Assembly: GCA_964506935.1 (NCBI GenBank) | Contig: CAZDOD010000090.1 | Location: forward strand, 1 to 11,386 | DNA: 11,386 nt | Origin: CAZDOD01 sp964506935 | Lineage (GTDB): Bacteria > Desulfobacterota > Zymogenia > Zymogenales > Zymogenaceae | Reading direction: 5' to 3' | Shown here: positions 1 through 5,189 of the stretch, in pieces | Layout of the letters: each line of letters begins with the position of its first letter | How positions within the stretch are numbered: position 1 is the first letter of the stretch | Translations under genes and position numbers: made by a program | The notes under the pieces: generated by a model | What the model saw: the letters and a program-made list of their open reading frames with translations, nothing else | The model's database searches: none | Told to the model about the DNA's origin: nothing

Positions 1-352
1 GTATTTTTTTACTTATCCCGAAACCAGAAAAGTTGATCCGAATAATTTCGATTAGGATCATTCCAACGATAATAAGGATGGGACCGAGGAATTTATTTAT
101 GTTCGTCTGGAGAAAGAATGAGAGCTGAGGGGCCGACAGGATACTATAAATCAGAACCACCCCAAGGACTGTATAAACAACCATTCTCCCTACCGTGTAG
201 AGGAGACCGGTTAAAAATACCTTCGAGGTGCTTGTTACTTTTCTCCCGACGTATGATATCGCGGCGATATTTGTTGCGAGCGGACAGGGGCTTATGGAAG
301 TCAGTATCCCCAGCCAAAATGCAGAGACCACGGCAATGAGTAAATCGGTCAT
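1..352 (-). CDS. arsG: ArsG/CcdA-like membrane transporter, N-terminal part (cut by window edge)
   Basis: My reverse-strand reading gives an open frame of 117 codons from an ATG at 352 to the window edge with no stop, so the C-terminal part is missing. The product is hydrophobic. A first membrane segment (about residues 4-20) runs into the motif SISPCPLATN (residues 19-28, Cys23), typical of the CcdA/DsbD-like family that includes ArsG; further segments lie at about 45-71 and 89-105. In Shewanella putrefaciens, ArsG is the efflux partner of the ArsE/ArsF nitroreductase for aromatic arsenicals (established for that system); the role here is inferred. The start overlaps the arsF stop as ATGA, so translation is probably coupled, and it is the last visible gene of the arsR operon. 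The alternative is a plain CcdA electron-transfer protein, which would pass reducing power to the periplasmic ArsF-like protein. Confidence 0.75.
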   Translation of the reverse strand, partial: MTDLLIAVVSAFWLGILTSISPCPLATNIAAISYVGRKVTSTSKVFLTGLLYTVGRMVVYTVLGVVLIYSILSAPQLSFFLQTNINKFLGPILIIVGMILIEIIRINFSGFGISKKI

Positions 353-870
353 TTCTCAATCCCTTTCAGGTAATCTCGTGTCTCTTCCTGGACGTATTTT
401 ACGAATGCCTCCTTGTCTTTAACGAGTTCCCATACGCTTTCCAGTTTCTTCCATTCTTGCCTTTTCCCATCCACTATCTTCTCAAGCACGACCATATAAT
501 ATTGCAGTTGGAAGTCCTTTATGTACCCTTCGTTTTCCGGCTCCTGTATATTCATGACTAAGAGTTTGAGACGACCGTCCTTGAGTTCTTCCGGGAAACC
601 CGATGTAATAGCCTCTCTAGTATATGCCTCAATTGTCCGACAAGTAGTGCATCGGAAATTTCCATGAAAATAATATACAACAACGGTGCCCTCGCCCGTC
701 TTTGCTATCGTAATTGGTTTGGGATCATCCGTTTGAGGATTTATCGTTGATGAATTAGTTGTCTCTTTTTCGGTCGTGGGTCCACTCCCAAACAATTCTA
801 CGGCAAAGTAAGTGATACTTGCCGCGATAAGAGTAAGAAGTACAATAGTAATTATAGATTTCGTTTTCAT
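349..870 (-). CDS. arsF: ArsF-family thioredoxin-like protein, membrane-anchored
   Basis: A 173-residue protein with one N-terminal membrane anchor or uncleaved signal (residues 5-26), a polar Ser/Thr/Pro linker (30-55), then a thioredoxin-like domain. Its first strand VVVYYFHG leads to a redox CxxC (Cys74-Thr-Thr-Cys77). The combination of YYFHG, a CxxC and a C-terminal half rich in aromatic and charged residues matches the family annotated as nitrophenyl compound nitroreductase subunit ArsF. Family knowledge: ArsE/ArsF reduce nitro groups of aromatic arsenicals before export by ArsG. The domain should face the periplasm or cell exterior. A good AGGAG lies about 11 nt before the ATG. It is coupled by a 4-nt overlap to the ArsG-like gene, and 187 nt separate it from the upstream thioredoxin gene. 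The substrate is not shown by the sequence; it could be a general thiol-disulfide protein. Confidence 0.75.
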   Translation of the reverse strand: MKTKSIITIVLLTLIAASITYFAVELFGSGPTTEKETTNSSTINPQTDDPKPITIAKTGEGTVVVYYFHGNFRCTTCRTIEAYTREAITSGFPEELKDGRLKLLVMNIQEPENEGYIKDFQLQYYMVVLEKIVDGKRQEWKKLESVWELVKDKEAFVKYVQEETRDYLKGIEK

Positions 871-959
871 TTTATAACGCTCCTAAAAAAATTGCAGATC
901 GCTACCAATATCAGCAACGCCCGAATAAGCGAAAACCTATCTTCTGCCCCGGTTCGCAA
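867..959 (-). CDS. possible 30-residue leader peptide or gene remnant before arsF
   Basis: In the 187-nt spacer between the thioredoxin gene and arsF, a minus-strand frame is open from TTG at 959. It ends with a TGA that overlaps the arsF ATG (AAATGA). The 30-residue product contains a hydrophobic run (LIRALLILVAIC) that could be a membrane segment. No Shine-Dalgarno precedes the TTG, and the frame is closed by a TGA 6 nt upstream of it, so evidence for translation is weak. It may be a remnant of a decayed gene, a coupling peptide, or chance. The rest of the spacer shows three GATC-containing repeats but no convincing promoter. Confidence 0.15.
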   Translation of the reverse strand: MRTGAEDRFSLIRALLILVAICNFFRSVIK

Positions 960-1057
960 CTGCGATCAGACACATTTTTCGTGATCATCATTTGAATCCT
1001 TCGATCAGTAACGTCTACTTGTGTTTTACGACAAGCTTTGCAGTGAAAAAAAACCTA

Positions 1058-1291
1058 CTATTTCAACATCCCCTTGATCTCTTCGGGCGAGGCTACTTTG
1101 CCCGAGACCTTTAGCTCCCCGTCCACGGCCAGCGCCGGGGTGCTCATGACTCCAAACGCCGTTATCTCATCGATCTTCGAGACTTTTACGATCTCATATT
1201 CTATCCCCAGCTCTTTCGCCGCCTTTTCGGCGTTTTCACCGAGCTTCTGGCATTTCGGACATCCCGTCCCCAAAATTTGAATTTTTTTCAT
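1058..1291 (-). CDS. small thioredoxin/glutaredoxin-like protein (redox-active CxxC)
   Basis: A 77-residue single-domain protein of the short thioredoxin family found in anaerobes and archaea (TM0996/MTH895 type). The first strand KKIQILGTG leads into Cys11-Pro-Lys-Cys14. A cis-proline loop is seen at S50-T51-P52, followed by the final strands and helix; this is the minimal fold without N-terminal extension or signal peptide, so it acts in the cytoplasm. A strong GAGGAGAGG lies about 8 nt before the ATG. It sits between the permease and arsF genes in the same operon, where it could deliver electrons to an arsenic or nitro reductase. It occupies the position expected for the small ArsE-like partner of ArsF, but I cannot confirm that identity from sequence alone. 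Confidence 0.85.
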   Translation of the reverse strand: MKKIQILGTGCPKCQKLGENAEKAAKELGIEYEIVKVSKIDEITAFGVMSTPALAVDGELKVSGKVASPEEIKGMLK

Positions 1292-1330
1292 TTTTTATCC
1301 TCTCCTCATCTTGTCTATTTTTTTTAGATC

Positions 1331-1346
1331 ATCCAATCTCTTGGAT
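1331..1346 (-). repeat. small hairpin between permease and thioredoxin genes
   Basis: Perfect 6-bp inverted repeat ATCCAA / TTGGAT with a 4-nt loop in the 61-nt spacer. On the transcribed minus strand it is not followed by a U-tract, so it is not an intrinsic terminator; it could be an RNA processing or stability element, or chance. Confidence 0.3.
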
Positions 1347-1352
1347 ATAGAG

Positions 1353-2651
1353 TTAAAAAAACCTCCCATAGACCAGGCCGCTTATTGTGGACATCACAAC
1401 GACCAAAGAGATGTAAACAAGCGTCTTTTTCGTCCCGATGACGCTCCTTATCACCAGCATATTTGGAAGCGACAACGCCGGCCCCGAGAGAAGGAGCGCT
1501 AATGCCGGGCCCTTCCCCATCCCCGCCCCCAAGAGCCCCTGGAGGATCGGGACCTCCGTCAGCGTTGCAAAGTACATGAACGCCCCCGCCACCGACGCGA
1601 ATAGGTTGGCCGAGAGAGAATTACCGCCGACGGCGCCGGAAATCCACCTCGACGGTATAAGACCCTCCTCGCCCGGGCGGCCCAACAGCGCACCGGCGAT
1701 CAAGACGCCAACCAAAAGCAGCGGGAGGATCTGCTTTGTAAAATCCCAAGAATTATAGAACCATTCTTTGGCCTCCCCATTATCTGTCGAAGCTATCACG
1801 GAAAGACCTACGACACCCGCGCCGAAAGATAGAATCGGCCTGTCAGGAAAAAATATGGCCAATATAACTACTGGAACCGAGGCAATCAAAAATTTATACA
1901 GTTTAAGATCAAACCAAAGAGAAAGAACTATCGCAAGCGAAAGAGAAAACGCCGAGGTAATTATCCACTTATAGGAAAAAACCAGATACCACAGACCTGA
2001 GTTTTGGGTCGGTTTCCCCCAGTTGGCAAATACCAAGATCGCCACCATAATAAAGAAGAAAATCGAGTTTTGCCAAAGAGGCCTCTTGACATCGGGCACA
2101 GGAGTAACCTTCTGGGCGTTTACCCTATCGACCTCATCTTTTCTGAATATAAAATGCATCAAAAGGCCGATCACGATACTAAAGAAAACAGCCCCAATCC
2201 CCCGGGCGATCCCCAACTCCAATCCGAGGACGCGGGCCGTCAGTATTATCGCAAGTACATTTATCGCGGGCCCCGAATAGAGGAACGCCGTAGCCGGCCC
2301 CAGGCCCGCCCCCATACGATATATCCCGGCGAAAAGCGGCATGACCGTGCAAGAGCAGACCGCAAGCACCGTCCCGGATACCGACGCGACGCCATAGGCG
2401 GGGACCTTTTTCGCCCTCGCCCCGAGATATTTCATCACCGAATCCTGACTTACGAAGACGGCGATCGCACCAGCAATGAAAAAAGCGGGCATAAGACATA
2501 AGATCACGTGCTCGCGGGCATACCATTTTGCCAGATACAGGGCTTCGAAGATCGCTTTGTCGAATCTCTCGTTTCCCAAGGGGAGATAAAAAATAGCAAA
2601 GAAGAATCCCAGCATCAAAAGCAGTATTTTCCATTCGTCTTTTAAGTTCAT
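1353..2651 (-). CDS. permease of the PF03773 (ArsP/DUF318) family, probable arsenical or metal efflux
   Basis: A 432-residue polytopic membrane protein with about ten hydrophobic segments. An AVCSCTVMPLFAG motif (Cys99, Cys101) is followed by GLGPATAFLYSGPAINVLAI. The C-terminal half repeats the theme as GKGPALALLLSGPALSLPNMLVI, so the protein appears built from two related halves, as expected for this permease family. The paired cysteines at the start of the first signature are the obvious thiol ligands for a soft metalloid. AAGGGG lies 8 nt before the ATG. It is second in the operon, 47 nt after arsR, which argues for export of the inducer of ArsR. ArsP proteins export trivalent organoarsenicals; related longer permeases are annotated as Cu/Zn exporters, so the substrate is uncertain. 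It is longer than typical ArsP (about 300 residues). Confidence 0.85.
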   Translation of the reverse strand: MNLKDEWKILLLMLGFFFAIFYLPLGNERFDKAIFEALYLAKWYAREHVILCLMPAFFIAGAIAVFVSQDSVMKYLGARAKKVPAYGVASVSGTVLAVCSCTVMPLFAGIYRMGAGLGPATAFLYSGPAINVLAIILTARVLGLELGIARGIGAVFFSIVIGLLMHFIFRKDEVDRVNAQKVTPVPDVKRPLWQNSIFFFIMVAILVFANWGKPTQNSGLWYLVFSYKWIITSAFSLSLAIVLSLWFDLKLYKFLIASVPVVILAIFFPDRPILSFGAGVVGLSVIASTDNGEAKEWFYNSWDFTKQILPLLLVGVLIAGALLGRPGEEGLIPSRWISGAVGGNSLSANLFASVAGAFMYFATLTEVPILQGLLGAGMGKGPALALLLSGPALSLPNMLVIRSVIGTKKTLVYISLVVVMSTISGLVYGRFF

Positions 2652-2698
2652 GACATAAGCCCCTTGGTTTTTCAGAAGGTTAATTTATCCCGGAAGAC

Positions 2699-3025
2699 TC
2701 AAGCCCCGGAGACGAGGTTCAGCTCTTCTACGGCACAGGTCTTTATGACGTCGTCCACACAATCCAGAAAATTGAGGACGCACGGGAAGTGCAGGCTGTA
2801 ATAGACTTTGAGGCCCTCCTTTTCGTCGGAGACTATTCTAGCGGACTTGAGAATCGAGAGGTGTTTCGAGACGGTTGAGGTATCCGCCCCAATAAGTTCG
2901 GTTAGCTCACAGACGCACCTCCTCCCCTTGGCGAGCTCGTCTGCGATGAATAATCGAGTGGGATGTGCCATAGCCTTTAGGATACTAGCCCTCCTCTCAT
3001 ACCTCTGGCGGTCTTTATCGTCCAA
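2699..3025 (-). CDS. arsR: ArsR/SmtB-family metalloregulatory repressor
   Basis: A 108-residue winged-helix repressor. The helix-turn-helix is at about residues 40-62 (LTELIGADTSTVSKHLSILK), followed by the wing at 63-78. Cys37-Val-Cys39 just before the recognition helices corresponds to the CxC arsenic site of classical ArsR. Three further cysteines (82, 89, 97) near the C-terminal dimer helix could add a ligand or a second site. Known role: binds the operator as a dimer and releases it on As(III) or another thiophilic metalloid. The start is TTG at 3025, fixed by GGGAGG 7 nt upstream; an ATG at 3030 is out of frame and only 2 nt from the Shine-Dalgarno. First gene of the operon with permease, thioredoxin, arsF and arsG, so probably autoregulated. 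Confidence 0.92.
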   Translation of the reverse strand: MDDKDRQRYERRASILKAMAHPTRLFIADELAKGRRCVCELTELIGADTSTVSKHLSILKSARIVSDEKEGLKVYYSLHFPCVLNFLDCVDDVIKTCAVEELNLVSGA

Positions 3026-3032
3026 TTCATTT

Positions 3033-3038
3033 CCTCCC
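3033..3038 (-). promoter_or_regulatory. Shine-Dalgarno site that fixes the arsR TTG start
   Basis: GGGAGG on the minus strand lies 7 nt before TTG 3025. The only nearby ATG (3030) is in another frame and too close, so the rare TTG start is supported; it would also lower repressor output. Confidence 0.7.
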
Positions 3039-3052
3039 GATTTTTATTGTTG

Positions 3053-3070
3053 GCTATTTGGTAATATAGC
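3053..3070 (-). promoter_or_regulatory. candidate ArsR operator overlapping the -10 box
   Basis: Perfect 5-bp inverted repeat GCTAT-N8-ATAGC covers the -10 box and the predicted transcription start. Its AT-rich character and location suit an ArsR-family operator, where bound repressor blocks RNA polymerase. The assignment is by position, not by a known consensus. Confidence 0.5.
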
Positions 3071-3091
3071 AATTTAGTTATAATATGTCAA
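3063..3091 (-). promoter_or_regulatory. sigma70-type promoter of the ars operon
   Basis: Minus strand: TTGACA (3086-3091), 17-nt spacer, TATATT (3063-3068). The -35 is a perfect consensus match and the -10 matches 5 of 6. The predicted start near 3056 gives a leader of about 30 nt ending in the arsR Shine-Dalgarno. Confidence 0.8.
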
Positions 3092-3321
3092 GGGTTTTTT
3101 ACTTTAACTTCTTTTTTCAATCTGCTATCGCCATCCGATAAAATTTCTGATTTGAGATATCAAATTAATTAATTGAATAGTCAGTTATCTGACCAAGTTA
3201 GATATTTTTAGGCAAAAAATGGCATGAAGAAGGGGAGAGGAATAACTTTAGTAAAAACGTTAGAAATCGTCAAAATATCCCTTTAGAACACTCAAAATTA
3301 TTCATTGCCCTTAAAAAAACA
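3092..3321. other. AT-rich non-coding stretch between divergent transcription units
   Basis: Part of the 548-nt gene-free region between arsR (minus) and the lipoprotein gene (plus). No plausible ORF. Short inverted repeats are present: ATTTGA-GATA-TCAAAT at about 3152-3167 and TATCT / AGATA at about 3186-3204. They might be protein-binding sites but are within what AT-rich sequence gives by chance. Confidence 0.35.
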
Positions 3322-3349
3322 TTGATTTTTCCCAAAAAAGTAGTATAAT
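3322..3349 (+). promoter_or_regulatory. sigma70-type promoter upstream of the lipoprotein gene
   Basis: TTGATT (3322-3327), 16-nt spacer, TATAAT (3344-3349). The -10 is a perfect match and the -35 matches 4 of 6. Predicted start near 3356, exactly where a long hairpin begins. Reading on to the lipoprotein gene would give a leader of about 220 nt. Confidence 0.65.
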
Positions 3350-3355
3350 CTATCA

Positions 3356-3419
3356 GTGGACATTGATTCATCATTCAAAAATTCCATTGGTGAATCACAT
3401 GGGTGTCCACATTTTTTCT
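3356..3419 (+). ncRNA. candidate small RNA or leader attenuator: long hairpin plus U-tract
   Basis: From the predicted +1, GTGGACA (3356-3362) pairs with TGTCCAC (3404-3410). Inside, TGATTCATCA (3364-3373) pairs with TGGTGAATCA (3388-3397), 10 bp with one G-U pair, closing a 14-nt loop. The 3' end runs into A then six T, as in an intrinsic terminator. On the opposite strand no T-run follows, so the structure has a direction. The RNA would be about 60 nt if it stops here. Alternatives are an attenuator in the leader of the lipoprotein mRNA, or simply a structured 5' UTR. I do not recognise a known RNA family. Confidence 0.5.
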
Positions 3420-3467
3420 AGGTTTTTTGTATTAGGCGCTCAGACAAGGGAAACCTAAGGTGAGCAC
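3419..3467 (+). other. leader segment with mutually exclusive pairings, possible pseudoknot
   Basis: TAGGTTT (3419-3425) can pair with AAACCTA (3451-3457). Alternatively TTAGG (3432-3436) pairs with CCTAA (3454-3458), and then GCTCA (3438-3442) in its loop can pair with TGAGC (3461-3465), an H-type pseudoknot. Such alternatives are typical of switching leaders, but the stems are short and no riboswitch consensus is recognised. The remainder to 3578 is AT-rich with no convincing ORF except a 12-codon frame (MNHKQLKIFSYF) at 3499, whose purine-rich upstream run abuts the ATG too closely. Confidence 0.25.
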
Positions 3468-3578
3468 AATAAAAAAGACCTGTTTGAAAGAAGGGGGGAT
3501 GAACCACAAGCAATTAAAAATTTTTAGCTATTTTTAGTTTTTTTGTGTTGATTACACTTAAATAAGGAGATTTTTGAA

Positions 3579-3956
3579 ATGTTCTCTAAAAAGACGATTT
3601 TCTTCATGCTCTTGGCGCTAGTCATGTGCGTTGGGTTCATGGTTGCATGCACAAAAGAAGAGCCGACGGATGAAGCCGCACTGCAAGAGTTTGAAATGCA
3701 GAAGGCCGATTACGTCAACTCTATCCAAGCCAAGATCGATGAGTTTACCATGAAAATTGATGAACTGAAGGCGGAAGCCGAAGGGCTTGAAGGAGATGCA
3801 AAGGCAGAGATCCAGACTAAGATTGATACACTTCAGGCAAAGGTGGACGAGATAAACAGCAAGGCCGAGGAAGTTAAATCTGCGACGGCCGACGTCTGGG
3901 ATCAATTAAAATCCGAAATGGATACACTTATTACGGAAATCGAGAGCCTTTTTTAA
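3579..3956 (+). CDS. small coiled-coil lipoprotein, function unknown
   Basis: A 125-residue protein with a basic start (FSKK), a hydrophobic signal (about 7-20) and a lipobox-like MVAC ending at Cys24. Signal peptidase II cleavage would leave a lipid-anchored mature protein of about 101 residues. Mature residues 34-120 are almost all Lys/Glu/Asp/Ala/Ile/Leu/Val with heptad spacing and no prolines or cysteines, so one long helical coiled coil is expected. This resembles in style, but not recognisably in sequence, Lpp-type or other periplasmic spacer lipoproteins. No catalytic motif. AAGGAGA lies 8 nt before the ATG, a strong ribosome site. It is alone in its unit between a structured leader and a hairpin. 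A structural envelope or stress-related role is an inference only. Confidence 0.85.
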   Translation: MFSKKTIFFMLLALVMCVGFMVACTKEEPTDEAALQEFEMQKADYVNSIQAKIDEFTMKIDELKAEAEGLEGDAKAEIQTKIDTLQAKVDEINSKAEEVKSATADVWDQLKSEMDTLITEIESLF

Positions 3957-4185
3957 GGTCCCTTTTTAGTTTCTAAAGAACATTTAAAAGGGGAGGACGC
4001 AGTCTGTAACTAACTATTGAAAAGGGTTAATAAACCCGTCAGGTTAGGGTTTGGTCTGCACCTACAAAAGGTAAAATCAAAGAGGGGGTATGTTTATATA
4101 CCCCCTCTAATACAATGTACTAAGTAAATTTGTATAAAGGAAAAAGCGTTTCTATGCAAAAAAAAGACAAAGACGGGGGTTTTCA
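3957..4185. other. intergenic region before the ATP-grasp genes
   Basis: It holds a small GGGTT-AATA-AACCC hairpin near 4025, the strong hairpin at 4081-4108, a TATAAA (4133-4138) that could be a -10 box without a good -35, and an 11-codon upstream ORF. No other gene was seen. Confidence 0.4.
4081..4108. terminator. strong 11-bp hairpin, probable transcript boundary
   Basis: AGAGGGGGTAT (4081-4091) pairs perfectly with ATACCCCCTCT (4098-4108); a further G-U pair leaves a TTTA tetraloop. On the plus strand the stem is followed by AATAC rather than a U-tract, so it is not a classic terminator. On the minus strand it is followed by TTTGATTTT, a better tail. It could separate the lipoprotein unit from the ATP-grasp genes or protect an mRNA 3' end. 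Confidence 0.5.
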
Positions 4186-4189
4186 ATGA
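4154..4189 (+). CDS. possible 11-residue upstream ORF overlapping the ATP-grasp start
   Basis: ATG at 4154 opens a frame encoding MQKKDKDGGFQ. Its TGA overlaps the ATG of the first ATP-grasp gene (ATGA, 4186-4189). AAAGG lies about 13 nt upstream of its start, which is rather far. It could couple translation of the downstream gene; chance is also quite possible. Confidence 0.2.
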   Translation: MQKKDKDGGFQ

Positions 4190-5187
4190 AAATTGGAATT
4201 ACCTATGACCTGAGAGACGACTATCTTGCGATGGGGCTGAGCAAAGAGGAGACAGCGGAATTTGACAGCATTGATACCATCGAGGCAATAGATACTTCTC
4301 TTAAACAACTGGGGTATCAGTCCGATCGCATCGGCAACTTTCACAACCTCATCAGGCGATTGACGAAAGGCGAGCGATGGGATTTCGTCTTTAATATCGC
4401 AGAAGGTGTCTCAGGTTTCGGGAGGGAAGCACAGGTTCCCGCCCTCCTTGATGCTTACGACATACCTTATACGTTTTCAGGCCCCATGGTTCTCGCCGTA
4501 ACGCTCCACAAAGGGATGACAAAACATATAATCCGGGATATGAAGATACCGACCCCGGATTTTTTTATTGTTAGAAGTTCATCAGACATAGATAAAATTG
4601 ACCTTCCCCTTCCTCTCTTTGTGAAGCCGGTGGCGGAGGGGTCAAGTAAAGGAATTGATGACAAATCGAAGGTCACAAAGAAGCAGGAACTAATGCCGGT
4701 ATGTCTGAAACTTCTCGAGAGGTTTCAACAGCCTGTTCTTGTAGAGACTTTCCTTCCCGGCAGGGAATTTACCGTAGGAATCCTCGGTACCGGAAACCGC
4801 GCAAGGTCTATCGGTGCCATCGAAGTCTTGTCAAAGGGAGGTGGAAAGCTGGATATTTATTCTTATAAGAATAAGGAGAATTACCTGGAGTTAGTGGAGT
4901 ATCACTTGGCAGATGATGAAATGGCAAAGGAGGCACAAGATGTCGCATTGACCATATGGAACGGTCTCGGCTGCCGCGATGCGGGAAGGGTGGATTTGAG
5001 GGCGGATAAAAACGGAAAAATACACTTTTTAGAAGTAAATCCGCTTGCAGGTCTCAATCCAATTAGCTCCGATCTCTGTATCATCGCAAAAAGGGTCGAT
5101 ATCTCCTATCAAGATCTCATCAGTGAGGTTATTTCGTCGGCTACAGAGCGGATATCCTTAAAAACAAGGCATGTAAAAGGCGCATAA
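4186..5187 (+). CDS. ATP-grasp ligase of the D-alanine-D-alanine ligase superfamily (first of a pair)
   Basis: A 333-residue protein with the three-part ATP-grasp layout. The N-terminal lobe (1-100) carries NIAEG (70-74) and PYTFSGP (94-100). A central ATP-binding lobe has FVKPVAEGSSKGI (145-157) with Lys147, then ETFLPGREF (187-195). The C-terminal lobe has CRDAGRVD (263-270, Arg268 and Asp270) and LEVNP (282-286), whose Glu283 and Asn285 are the Mg ligands. The family joins a carboxylate to an amine through an acyl phosphate. The length fits Ddl, but LEVNPLAGLNP differs from the usual Ddl ending and no murein genes are near, so the substrate need not be D-alanine. Its stop is 2 nt from the second ATP-grasp gene, so the two are surely co-expressed. 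GGGGG lies 6 nt before the ATG. Confidence 0.85.
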   Translation: MKIGITYDLRDDYLAMGLSKEETAEFDSIDTIEAIDTSLKQLGYQSDRIGNFHNLIRRLTKGERWDFVFNIAEGVSGFGREAQVPALLDAYDIPYTFSGPMVLAVTLHKGMTKHIIRDMKIPTPDFFIVRSSSDIDKIDLPLPLFVKPVAEGSSKGIDDKSKVTKKQELMPVCLKLLERFQQPVLVETFLPGREFTVGILGTGNRARSIGAIEVLSKGGGKLDIYSYKNKENYLELVEYHLADDEMAKEAQDVALTIWNGLGCRDAGRVDLRADKNGKIHFLEVNPLAGLNPISSDLCIIAKRVDISYQDLISEVISSATERISLKTRHVKGA

Positions 5188-5189
5188 CG

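Noticed and set aside
2004..2501. 165-residue plus-strand ORF opposite the permease gene
   Set aside because: Arg/Pro-rich low-complexity shadow of the permease reading frame; no ribosome site or family features.
3419..3467. Known riboswitch (c-di-GMP, preQ1, SAM-II and similar)
   Set aside because: The short helices and a GGGAAACCTAAGG segment suggested one, but no conserved core could be matched, so it is left as unassigned structure.
3499..3537. 12-codon ORF (MNHKQLKIFSYF) in the lipoprotein leader
   Set aside because: The purine-rich GGGGGG abuts the ATG with no spacing and the frame is AT-rich low-complexity; no support beyond chance.
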